10,950 bases of DNA from Methylomarinum sp. Lineage in GTDB: Bacteria; Pseudomonadota; Gammaproteobacteria; Methylococcales; Methylomonadaceae. Made by a program: the position numbers and the translations under genes. Positions 1-7,759 of the stretch are shown here, piece by piece. Every line of letters begins with the position of its first letter. Position 1 is the first letter of the stretch. The notes below the pieces were generated by a model that was not told the origin of the DNA, did not search any database, and worked only from the letters and a program-made list of their open reading frames with translations. The stretch covers positions 1-10,950 of the forward strand of contig WTAG01000030.1 in assembly GCA_013139755.1 (NCBI GenBank). The letters run 5' to 3'.

Positions 1-1749
1 ATCGACTTCACAACAATAGAGCATGGCATTCAAATCTGCTACAGAAATATCTTCCTGTACCCCCCATAAGAAACCACCTTGAGTCGATTTAATCAATAGC
101 GCTTGCAAGCACTCCCCTACCTGAATATCACGGGGAGAAGCTCCCTCTAACCGGATCATTGAGCCGTCACTATTTATTTGTTCAATGGTAAGGTCTGATA
201 TTTCATTCAATGTGACACCAGACAATAATAATAAAATTAACTGCTGAGTTTTATTATCTGCATGCTTCAATAAAACTTGCACCTCATCAACAGCAAGTTT
301 TTGATAAGTCTGTAGATAAGCCAATCCATTTTGGCTGAGTTTCTCAATTTCATTCGTCGCACTTTGTTGTGCAATACCTTGATGAGCCTCGGCATTACCA
401 AACCACGCGGTAATAGGAAAATTAATAGTGCTTTGATTTTCTTTCCCTCGCATTAAAAAATCATTAAACCAGACCATAAGAAAAGCTAAAACCAACGATA
501 TGATCAACACAATTAATGCACCAATATTATAATCAGGACTAACTGCCTGCCTATTAACACCGGCCCTCTCTACCACATCAACCTGGGGGTATTTTTCAAA
601 CTGTTTACTTTCTATTTTTAACAATCGCTCTCTAGTTTCTCTATTAATCAGTTCAAATGACTCCAAGTCAGCAACTAGTTTTTGATGTTTAGCGAATAGT
701 GTAGAAAAATTTGTCGCCTTGTCTTTATAGGCATCAAGTTGCTGTCTCATCTCCGAAACAACTTGTTTTGCTGCATGATAATTTTGACTGGCTTCCGTCC
801 AGACCATACTTTTCCCCGTTTTCTGCTTCTCTCTTATTTCACGCTCCAATTGCTTAATTTGTTCGGGAATAACTTTTAATGAAGAGCGAAATTTGAAATG
901 ATCCCGAGTAAAACGCCTATCAAATTCGGTCAGTTTTTCTGTTAATTCCTGATGACGTTTTTCCAACTGACTTAACGACCTTTGCTCTTGCTTCGGTACA
1001 ACCGTCTGATTTTTCGCTATAGCCATATTAATCGCATCCAGCCTGGCTTTACTTTTTACTAGCTCTTCTTTTGCCTTATTCAATGCTTGCGTCAAACTTC
1101 GCAAAGTTGCCGGCAATTCATTCTCTTCTCTCACGATAGAGCTAATATCGTGCTCCTTTCTAAATTGATCCAGCTCTTTTGCTGTTTGTTCAATCTTTGC
1201 ATCTAATTCTAATAATTCACTTTTAACCAGTTCAACAGTATTGTGAGCAGAATTCTTCACACTTAATGCTCTAACATCAAGATAAACATCAATCCATGTA
1301 TTAATAACCAGAGGAAGTATTTCAGGCTCTCCACCGTTAGCAACCATTTCAAGAAGGTTGGTATTCTCAATAGCCTCAACTCTTAACATATTGCGAATAT
1401 CTGTTAGCGTAAGGTTGCTCTTACCTTGTGATTTAATTTTGGACAAAACCGCTGACAACAATTCAAAACTTAACAACTTTTGCTTTTGAATTGTCACATG
1501 CTGAAAGTCTACATCACCGCTATTTTGATCGACTGCCGTGGCGGCAAAGGTTAGTAATGTCGCACTACTTTGATAAACAGCAGGGCGAGCATAATTAAGA
1601 ATTAAACCGAATACCAAACAGAATAAGAATGTGAAAATAAATATTTTAAAGCGTAAGGGAAATACAGCAGTCAGCGAAGCGGATTCTGTCGCATATTGAC
1701 TATTAGCTTGAGAGATATACTCTATCTTTTTTACAGTCTCCTGCTTCAC
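1..1749 (-). CDS. Wzz/GumC-like polysaccharide co-polymerase, 3' end beyond window
   Basis: Open for 583 codons without a stop up to the window edge, so the C-terminus is missing. The start is a GTG at 1749-1747 with AGAGGG 7 nt upstream; no in-frame ATG lies near it. Membrane segments lie at about residues 33-52 and 409-429. Between them are a Wzz-like segment just after the first helix (ARPAVYQSSATLL) and a long charged coiled coil (about 170-380). This is the topology of inner-membrane proteins that set the chain length of exported polysaccharides. No Walker A tyrosine-kinase motif is seen in the part present. The cytoplasmic tail (about 485-583) instead reads like the core of a tyrosine recombinase (LLLLSGVTLNEISDLTIEQI), with Thr513 where the first catalytic Arg belongs. 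The general class is fairly sure; the tail assignment is inference. Confidence 0.8.
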   Translation of the reverse strand, partial: MKQETVKKIEYISQANSQYATESASLTAVFPLRFKIFIFTFLFCLVFGLILNYARPAVYQSSATLLTFAATAVDQNSGDVDFQHVTIQKQKLLSFELLSAVLSKIKSQGKSNLTLTDIRNMLRVEAIENTNLLEMVANGGEPEILPLVINTWIDVYLDVRALSVKNSAHNTVELVKSELLELDAKIEQTAKELDQFRKEHDISSIVREENELPATLRSLTQALNKAKEELVKSKARLDAINMAIAKNQTVVPKQEQRSLSQLEKRHQELTEKLTEFDRRFTRDHFKFRSSLKVIPEQIKQLEREIREKQKTGKSMVWTEASQNYHAAKQVVSEMRQQLDAYKDKATNFSTLFAKHQKLVADLESFELINRETRERLLKIESKQFEKYPQVDVVERAGVNRQAVSPDYNIGALIVLIISLVLAFLMVWFNDFLMRGKENQSTINFPITAWFGNAEAHQGIAQQSATNEIEKLSQNGLAYLQTYQKLAVDEVQVLLKHADNKTQQLILLLLSGVTLNEISDLTIEQINSDGSMIRLEGASPRDIQVGECLQALLIKSTQGGFLWGVQEDISVADLNAMLYCCEVD

Positions 1750-1756
1750 TTCAACA

Positions 1757-1884
1757 CCCTCTTGTTATACTGCCTACTAACCTGAATTGGGGTTAAGGAA
1801 TATCTCTCTACCTATCTTCATTCCGATAATCTTTAGAGCCTAAATCTATATTGAAGGACTAGATTTAGGCTAAAAACAAGAGGG
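1757..1884 (-). promoter_or_regulatory. Structured leader that can sequester the Shine-Dalgarno of the co-polymerase gene
   Basis: In the minus-strand RNA, CCCUCUUGUU (1884-1875) is a perfect 10-nt complement of AACAAGAGGG (1766-1757), which contains the Shine-Dalgarno of the gene starting at 1749. Between them sits a perfect 12-bp hairpin (arms 1871-1860 and 1848-1837, loop 1849-1859). The two stems are nested and compatible; the hairpin would bring the two halves of the outer stem together. The sequence shows the complementarity. A translational switch (thermometer, ligand or protein control) is inference. It does not match a riboswitch class I recognise. No U-tract follows the hairpin, so it is not a standard terminator. 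Confidence 0.5.
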
Positions 1885-1976
1885 AATAACAAATCAATTG
1901 TTAAATTAACTTATCCCTAGCTAAGAGTCATTTTTACAGTCTCGAAGATTAAGAACAGAAATATTCCTCGCCTTAC

Positions 1977-2019
1977 TCTTAAAACGGCTTACCTATTAAA
2001 AATAAGAGTCGTTTTAAGA
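1977..2019 (-). other. Inverted repeat downstream of the autotransporter gene
   Basis: Perfect 10-bp arms TCTTAAAACG (1977-1986) and CGTTTTAAGA (2010-2019) extend inward by a few pairs, including G-U pairs. The element begins about 18 nt after the stop codon of the gene ending at 2037. On the minus strand the U-rich run is in the loop, and no U-tract follows the stem. A 3'-end stabilising hairpin or a weak terminator is therefore more likely than a classical intrinsic terminator. Confidence 0.35.
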
Positions 2020-2036
2020 AAACAGATTAGCCTATA

Positions 2037-3248
2037 TTAAAAAGCAGCTCTAACACCGCCACTGACCGTATAGCTATTAAAATAACGATGTCCTTCAACT
2101 CGCTGATAATCTACGAAGAGCTGAACACTATGCGTTAACACAGTAGAAATACCACCACCGATAACAAAGTAATCTCTATCAGGTTTATCAGTACTAAATT
2201 GCAAGTCGTAGTTGGTTGCATCCTGAACAAAAGATGCATGAATAGTTCTGCGCTGATCAAGAAACTCATGAACGTAGCCAGCCTTAACCCTAGGCAAAAT
2301 AACACCCCAAGGCACACTAACCGCATACGAAGTATCAAAACCAAGAGTAGATTTAAAAGATTGTATATTCTGATCTTGATATCTTAGTGCTAAACCATCA
2401 CCACCCGATTCAGCATAACTGTCTATAAATGACCCCGAGTAATCTAATTTTATTAAAGGTGTAACCTTTAATGCATCATAAGACAAGGAATAAGAAAAAT
2501 TTAACCCGGCTAAAATTTTATTAGCAGTGGCATCAGCATTAGCGACAGTATTTACAGGGGGAATAGGCTTTTTACAACAAGGAGTAATAGCATAGCTAAT
2601 ATTTCTTGCAAGATCATAATCTATACCAGTCCAGCCTATATAGCCATCAATAGAAAAATCATCATTTACATTAAAATTTGCATAAGTCAGTACACTAATG
2701 CTTTCGTAATCTGAACTCCCTACATTACCGTTATAATCCAAATCTGTATCTGAATAAGCTACAGCCAGTCCTGCAACAAATTTTTCGCTAAAAATATAAT
2801 CCATACCTACTGTAAATCCCAGCGTATCGGAATCATAACCTGTTTCTAAAACCGTATCTTTTCTATCAATTTCAGTTAACTTTCCTGACGAAAAAAATCC
2901 CAATCTTTCTCCTGATAAAATATCGCCTGCAGCACCTTGTTTTTTAAGTTTTTCCTGCCTTTCTTCAATTGCTTTCTTGTGATGCCTATCTGAATAAGTT
3001 GTTGAATTGCCGATACCTGAAGAAATTCCAGCATTATTACCTGTACCTGCTTCTATACCACCAATAGTACCTCCACCAATTTCTTCACACCTATCCTTCA
3101 AATCAGTACCTGGATTTCCAGTTGGAGGGCAAACAAAATCCCAAGATTCATTGAGAACTTGAGCCGGACTTGTATCTGCAAAAACCGAACTACTACTCAG
3201 CACTAAACCAAAAAAAATAAAAATAAAACCCGATCTACTTGTAAACAT
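2037..3248 (-). CDS. Autotransporter-type outer-membrane beta-barrel protein
   Basis: 403 aa. ATG at 3248 preceded by a strong GAGGGGG Shine-Dalgarno. Residues 1-24 form a signal peptide with a likely cut after VFA. A short exported region follows (about 25-115): a Cys pair (C40, C54) in the arrangement often seen ahead of small autotransporter barrels, a Gly/Asn/Ser-rich stretch (about 58-83), and a charged helix (about 89-104). The rest (about 125-403) alternates aromatic and hydrophobic strands typical of an autotransporter beta domain and ends in Phe, as expected for a BAM substrate. A vicinal Cys pair (C224-C225) lies in a predicted surface loop rich in Lys and Pro. The passenger is too short to be a classic adhesin or enzyme, so the barrel itself may be the functional part. 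It has its own promoter, 80 bp after the caspase-like gene. Confidence 0.85.
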   Translation of the reverse strand: MFTSRSGFIFIFFGLVLSSSSVFADTSPAQVLNESWDFVCPPTGNPGTDLKDRCEEIGGGTIGGIEAGTGNNAGISSGIGNSTTYSDRHHKKAIEERQEKLKKQGAAGDILSGERLGFFSSGKLTEIDRKDTVLETGYDSDTLGFTVGMDYIFSEKFVAGLAVAYSDTDLDYNGNVGSSDYESISVLTYANFNVNDDFSIDGYIGWTGIDYDLARNISYAITPCCKKPIPPVNTVANADATANKILAGLNFSYSLSYDALKVTPLIKLDYSGSFIDSYAESGGDGLALRYQDQNIQSFKSTLGFDTSYAVSVPWGVILPRVKAGYVHEFLDQRRTIHASFVQDATNYDLQFSTDKPDRDYFVIGGGISTVLTHSVQLFVDYQRVEGHRYFNSYTVSGGVRAAF

Positions 3249-3281
3249 ACCACCCCCTCGTTATTAAAACTTATTGAATTG

Positions 3282-3310
3282 ATTATAGTTACCAAACCAT
3301 AGGGTTGCAA
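3282..3310 (-). promoter_or_regulatory. Sigma70-type promoter for the autotransporter gene
   Basis: On the minus strand, TTGCAA (3310-3305) and a perfect TATAAT (3287-3282) are separated by exactly 17 nt. Transcription would start near 3275, giving a leader of about 27 nt before the ATG at 3248. The -35 box matches 4 of 6 consensus positions. It suggests the barrel gene is transcribed on its own, perhaps in addition to read-through from the gene upstream. Confidence 0.6.
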
Positions 3311-3328
3311 AGAAACAACACAACGAAT

Positions 3329-5590
3329 CTATTTTGGTACAAAGAAAAATTCCCCAGACTCATGCCCTGCATGTCGAATAGGTGCATACTCAGGAACTTG
3401 CTCAATGCCATAATCAGCCGCTATAGCGACAATATTACTTGATACCTGCCTATATAAAGCTTGCCCCTCAAGTAAGGTAGCATTATTTTCTAGTGCATTA
3501 ATAAATGCATTGGCAAAGACAGAATGCTTACCCCCACCGCCATCCATAACGGGTTTTAAGCCTCCCGAAGTTAATACAGTTCGGGATTTGGCTTTTAGCA
3601 TCGCTTTTAACCATTGAGATTTCTTCTCACCACTGATACCTGATTCCAGTCTTGCTAAAGATGAACGAGTCATCGCACCCGAATAACAGGAGTCAGAAAC
3701 TACCATAATATGTTTAACCGACATACTATTTAAAATATCAGTAATAGCAACAGTAGACACCCAATTAGCCGTATTATCTGCATCTGCATCAACTGGCAAC
3801 CAGTGCCCACGCATGTTGACTCTATCCAGCTCTCCATGCCCTGCATAATAAACCAGCAGGTTGTCCTTTTCTGTCAAACTGGCTCTCAGTTTGTTTAACG
3901 CTGATAAAATCTGATAACGATTTGCGTTCAAAAGTAATTTTGTTTCAAACCCGTATTTATTTTTAAGGACTTTAGCAACTTGTTTTGCATCATCAACTGG
4001 CGTATCTAATTTAGGTATTTTCTGGTATTTATTATTTCCTATGACCAGTGCATAATATTTACCAAAGTCTATGGTGCTCCATGACCTGTCTACTTGAGAT
4101 GACAACTTTTTCTCAGTTTCTCCTATAGTTAGCTGACTTTTTTGAGGTAATGACAAAACAAAATCGATAGTCGCTCTTGCTCCTTTTTTATCAACGACAA
4201 CGACTTCAACTGGAGTATCTAACTCGGTAAGCGTAATCTTTTCCTGGAACAAACCCTGTTTATCCACGGTTCTTCTTTGATCATTTATCATCAATGACAT
4301 AATGCCAGACGGTGCATTAACCTTTCCAATAACATCTCTTGCCTTAACCGCTGAACGAAGCTTTACAGTAGGTGTACCTCTCACCAATACAAAAGGTGGG
4401 TCAATAATTTCTATGGATGGCTTGTTAGTGCCACTTTGTTGTTCAACATTTTTCTCCAGCAGCTGTATCTTCTTGCCAAACTGTTTTTTTTCTTTCTTTA
4501 ACTGAGCAATTAAACGCGCCTGCTCCTGAACATTAGCTGCAGAGACCATTCCTTCTAGTTCACGTCTGTGCCTGACTTCTATCTCTAATAGTTGCTTTTC
4601 GGTATCGACTAATCTGGCCTGAGCATTAAGTAGCTTTAACTCCATGTTATTTTTTTCTGATTGATTTACTTGTAGCTCTTTAGCAATTTGTTTCGATCTT
4701 TTTTGCATTTCCTCCATTTTTTGCATCAGATCACTTGCTTTCATACTATATTGCTCATCAAGACCTGCAACTTTACTAACTTGCTCACTCACTCTATTTT
4801 GTTTCTGCTTAAGGAGTCCTTGTAACCGAATAATTTCAGCTTTGTCATCATCTATTGTCGCCACATTCAAACGGTCTTTTGTTTGCTGCAATAAATTTTC
4901 AGTCTGTTTTAAAATATTTTGTTCTTTTATTAATTGCTGCTGGGTCTTTTCTAACTGGACAGATAATTCTCTGCTTTCATGTTTATTGTTTTTTAATTCA
5001 GTCCTTAAAAAATCTATTTCCTGATTCAGACTGTCTTTTTCCTGTGTATTGATAGTAGATGCATAAGCAATTCCACTACTCTCAAGTCCAGATGATTTCT
5101 TATACAAGGCCAAAGATTTTGCCCTGTCTTTCTCTACACCCAGCCCTTTTTCATATAAAAAACCTAGATTAATTTGAGCGCGACTATTTCCCTGCTCTGC
5201 TGCCTTACGATACCAATAAACAGCTAAATTATAATCAGGGGCAATACCCATTCCTTTTTCAAAAATTTCTCCTACATAAGCTTGGGCAGTAGCTTCACCA
5301 CTTTCCGCTCGTGGCATCCATACTTTTAATGCCGTCGCATAATTAGATTGCCCATGTGCAGCATATTCCCCACCACGAACGCCACATTCCTGAGCAGTGA
5401 GCTTTACTGCCCTTCTTGCCGTGACATAAGTAGCAATTTGTCCTAGATTTCGTACCTCACCGGGTAATAGACAGTCAACAATAAAAAAATCATCTGCTGA
5501 TCTCGATTGCTGGCTAGTCGTTAATCCATGCGGCCCTGTACAACCAACAACAAGACCGAGAAACAATGCCGCAACTATTTGATTTTTCAT
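3329..5590 (-). CDS. Caspase-like (peptidase C14) lipoprotein with Sel1 repeats and coiled coil
   Basis: 753 aa from the ATG at 5590. This start is preferred because MKNQ...LVVGC gives a clean lipoprotein signal with lipid-bearing Cys17; Thr at +2 predicts the outer membrane. An in-frame ATG at 5617 overlaps the cyclase stop (TGATG) and could serve by translational coupling; a GTG at 5620 is also in frame. Domain order: Sel1-type repeats (about 84-168, two clear copies), long coiled coil (about 185-385), a beta-rich domain (about 390-485), and a caspase-like domain (about 508-750). The catalytic pair is visible: His585 in YYAGHG and Cys635 in VSDSCYSGA. It is presumably a periplasmic cysteine peptidase; its substrate is unknown. 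Pairing with the adjoining CHASE2 cyclase suggests a shared pathway. Confidence 0.88.
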   Translation of the reverse strand: MKNQIVAALFLGLVVGCTGPHGLTTSQQSRSADDFFIVDCLLPGEVRNLGQIATYVTARRAVKLTAQECGVRGGEYAAHGQSNYATALKVWMPRAESGEATAQAYVGEIFEKGMGIAPDYNLAVYWYRKAAEQGNSRAQINLGFLYEKGLGVEKDRAKSLALYKKSSGLESSGIAYASTINTQEKDSLNQEIDFLRTELKNNKHESRELSVQLEKTQQQLIKEQNILKQTENLLQQTKDRLNVATIDDDKAEIIRLQGLLKQKQNRVSEQVSKVAGLDEQYSMKASDLMQKMEEMQKRSKQIAKELQVNQSEKNNMELKLLNAQARLVDTEKQLLEIEVRHRRELEGMVSAANVQEQARLIAQLKKEKKQFGKKIQLLEKNVEQQSGTNKPSIEIIDPPFVLVRGTPTVKLRSAVKARDVIGKVNAPSGIMSLMINDQRRTVDKQGLFQEKITLTELDTPVEVVVVDKKGARATIDFVLSLPQKSQLTIGETEKKLSSQVDRSWSTIDFGKYYALVIGNNKYQKIPKLDTPVDDAKQVAKVLKNKYGFETKLLLNANRYQILSALNKLRASLTEKDNLLVYYAGHGELDRVNMRGHWLPVDADADNTANWVSTVAITDILNSMSVKHIMVVSDSCYSGAMTRSSLARLESGISGEKKSQWLKAMLKAKSRTVLTSGGLKPVMDGGGGKHSVFANAFINALENNATLLEGQALYRQVSSNIVAIAADYGIEQVPEYAPIRHAGHESGEFFFVPK

Positions 5591-5616
5591 AATTTTATAC
5601 ACCCAGCTATAGACCA

Positions 5617-7749
5617 TCACTTTTCATCTAAATACCAAACGCCATCATCCTTTAACAAGTTTCGCCTTAACCAACCATTAATAGTATTCTTATCTTTTCT
5701 ATAACAATCAGGACAAATACGTTCACTCTCTATTCCTGACTCAATTTCTTCTAACCACTGCGCCCATTCTTCCACATTATTTGCTTCAAAACGTTGCTCA
5801 GCTGAATATCCCAAAGCATAAAGTGTTTCGGGCAACACCCTGCCTTTTACTTTAAACATTCCTAACCGTCTAACCACTAAACCTGAAGCTTCAATCGCCT
5901 GTAATAAATCACCTGCAATAATAATATCGGCATTAAACAAACGCGTTAAACTTTCTATACGAGCCGCTAGATTTAGTGGGTCCCCCAGAATTCCAAATTT
6001 TTTAATACCATACTTTGGACCCAAATCCCCCATAACTACATTACCCGTAGTAATTCCGATACCTGCATCAATAATACTATTGATTTTTTGTAGCGACTCA
6101 GCATCAATTTTATTTTTATATCTTTGCTGTAAAGTTAAAAAGAACTGTTTTTGTAACTCTCGCAATTCGATAGCGCTTAACAACGCTTTTGTATATATTT
6201 GAAGCCGCTCTTGTTCATTACTTTCGTCCCAATAGTAACAGACCATATCGCCAACATAAGCTTCTAAAATACCATCATATTTCTTCTGTAACACAAATGA
6301 AGTTTCTTCCAGATAGTCATTCATTAGTTCCAAAACCAACTCAGGCTGTTTTAATAATCCTGTGACTGTTGTATACCCTGCCAAATCACTCATTAAGACA
6401 ACAACATGACAGCGTTTACTTTTAAACGACTCATTTTCCCTTAATGACAATAACATGACATGAACCTGTTCGGGTAAGTATTTCCGTACTAAATACCCTT
6501 CTTTAAACCCCACAGTTAAATGTACAAAAACAATTTGACCCGCTCCGATTACATACACCAGCATAGTGGCAACGACTGGCCAAAGCTGAATAATGGGATT
6601 AAAAAAACATAATAAACTTAAACCAATAAATATAAATAGCCCCAAACACCACAAAAATATATGTGTTAGAAACATGCCTACCAATACCGTCATAATGGCA
6701 ACACAAACAAACAATATAATTTTTATTGAATAGGTGGGCGATTCCGGAGCATCTTGATTTAATAGTGTTTCAACAGCATCAATGACATATTGTGCGCCAG
6801 GGGTCATAAGTCCGGGTCCAAATAATGCGGTTGTCATCGCAGTAATCACTAAGTCAGTAGACTCATTCGGTGCTGTTGTTTGCAGTATCACGACTTTATT
6901 TTTCAATAAAGCTGCCGCTTTCAAGGCAAGGCCACTATCACAAGAAGCCAAAAGACTAACAGGTAAAATTAGCCGTTTACCTTGCATATCAACCTTATAC
7001 TTTGGGAAACTCAGACGTAGTTGACGACAAGGATATTTAGAATCACACAGGTCATCTGATGGCTTAATTCCATATTGTTCTAATTTTTTTCCGGCTTGAC
7101 TGAACGCCACCAACTTATGAACAGCATGGTCTTCACTTAAGTCTAACCATCTTGCTATAGGACTATCAAGGGTTACCAGACGATCACTCACAGACAATCC
7201 TTCTGGAGGTATTGCTTCTGCAGCTTCCCAGCCAAATAATAGAAAATCAGGTAAGCCATGCATATCATCCAGATAGGGTGCAATAGAAAAAGACTTAATT
7301 GCACCCTGATGCATTTTCAAAGGCGCATTACCTAACTCACTATTATTTATAAGGCATTGACTCTCTTTAGAACGGGAACATTCCGGCATTGACCATTGCA
7401 CAGAACCATCTTTCTCAATACACTGTGCATAAGGCATTCTACCTTCTATTTCTTTTGAGATCCTCGCATCAAGAAACACACCTTTTGCTCCCGCCTCAAT
7501 CAGCCGTTCGGTTGCTCTTGCAAACAAAGGTAACGCTTGCTTTCTTCCAACGCTGTAGGGGACACCATCATCAAGCACAACAATGCCAGAATGTTTCCAT
7601 TCTGTCCTATGTTGAAAAACGACTGCTGAATCATGAATCCAATAATCCAGTTTTTTATCAAAACTATAATCAAAAAACACACCTGTTAAAAATGCACTAC
7701 ATGTACAAAATATGAGTATGCTTTTCTTAATAGTTGTTAAACCCTGCAT
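5617..7749 (-). CDS. CHASE2-domain class III nucleotide cyclase
   Basis: 710 aa. An N-terminal membrane segment (about 8-26) precedes a periplasmic CHASE2 sensor region (about 30-330). Three more membrane segments (about 342-410) lead to a cytoplasmic class III cyclase domain (about 443-648). Metal-binding Asp455 (MSDLAGYT) and Asp501 (YVGDMV) are present, as are transition-state Asn593 and Arg597 (GDPLNLAAR). The two purine-selecting positions are unusual: Ala497 where Lys is usual, and Gly586 where Asp, Thr or Ser is usual. Cyclic nucleotide production is likely, but cAMP cannot be assumed. A C-terminal tail (about 655-710) contains CPDC. No good Shine-Dalgarno precedes the ATG, which lies 10 nt after the previous stop, so coupled translation is likely. 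The stop overlaps a possible start of the caspase-like gene. Confidence 0.9.
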   Translation of the reverse strand: MQGLTTIKKSILIFCTCSAFLTGVFFDYSFDKKLDYWIHDSAVVFQHRTEWKHSGIVVLDDGVPYSVGRKQALPLFARATERLIEAGAKGVFLDARISKEIEGRMPYAQCIEKDGSVQWSMPECSRSKESQCLINNSELGNAPLKMHQGAIKSFSIAPYLDDMHGLPDFLLFGWEAAEAIPPEGLSVSDRLVTLDSPIARWLDLSEDHAVHKLVAFSQAGKKLEQYGIKPSDDLCDSKYPCRQLRLSFPKYKVDMQGKRLILPVSLLASCDSGLALKAAALLKNKVVILQTTAPNESTDLVITAMTTALFGPGLMTPGAQYVIDAVETLLNQDAPESPTYSIKIILFVCVAIMTVLVGMFLTHIFLWCLGLFIFIGLSLLCFFNPIIQLWPVVATMLVYVIGAGQIVFVHLTVGFKEGYLVRKYLPEQVHVMLLSLRENESFKSKRCHVVVLMSDLAGYTTVTGLLKQPELVLELMNDYLEETSFVLQKKYDGILEAYVGDMVCYYWDESNEQERLQIYTKALLSAIELRELQKQFFLTLQQRYKNKIDAESLQKINSIIDAGIGITTGNVVMGDLGPKYGIKKFGILGDPLNLAARIESLTRLFNADIIIAGDLLQAIEASGLVVRRLGMFKVKGRVLPETLYALGYSAEQRFEANNVEEWAQWLEEIESGIESERICPDCYRKDKNTINGWLRRNLLKDDGVWYLDEK

Positions 7750-7759
7750 TAACTTTTTT

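Noticed and set aside
1..300. A separate integrase gene fused by chance or a pseudogene remnant
   Set aside because: The frame is continuous with the co-polymerase for 583 codons and lacks the first catalytic Arg, so it is a domain of that protein rather than an independent active integrase.
1837..1871. 12-bp hairpin as an intrinsic terminator
   Set aside because: No U-tract follows the stem on the minus strand, and it lies between the paired leader segments of the next gene; a leader element fits better.
1750..2036. Known riboswitch in the co-polymerase leader
   Set aside because: I looked for conserved cores such as those of c-di-GMP riboswitches and found none; only the nested stems are supported.
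7389..7715. 108-codon plus-strand open frame
   Set aside because: It lies wholly inside the CHASE2 region of the well-supported cyclase gene, has a composition unlike a protein (runs of His/Gln/Leu) and no recognisable motif; it is an antisense shadow.
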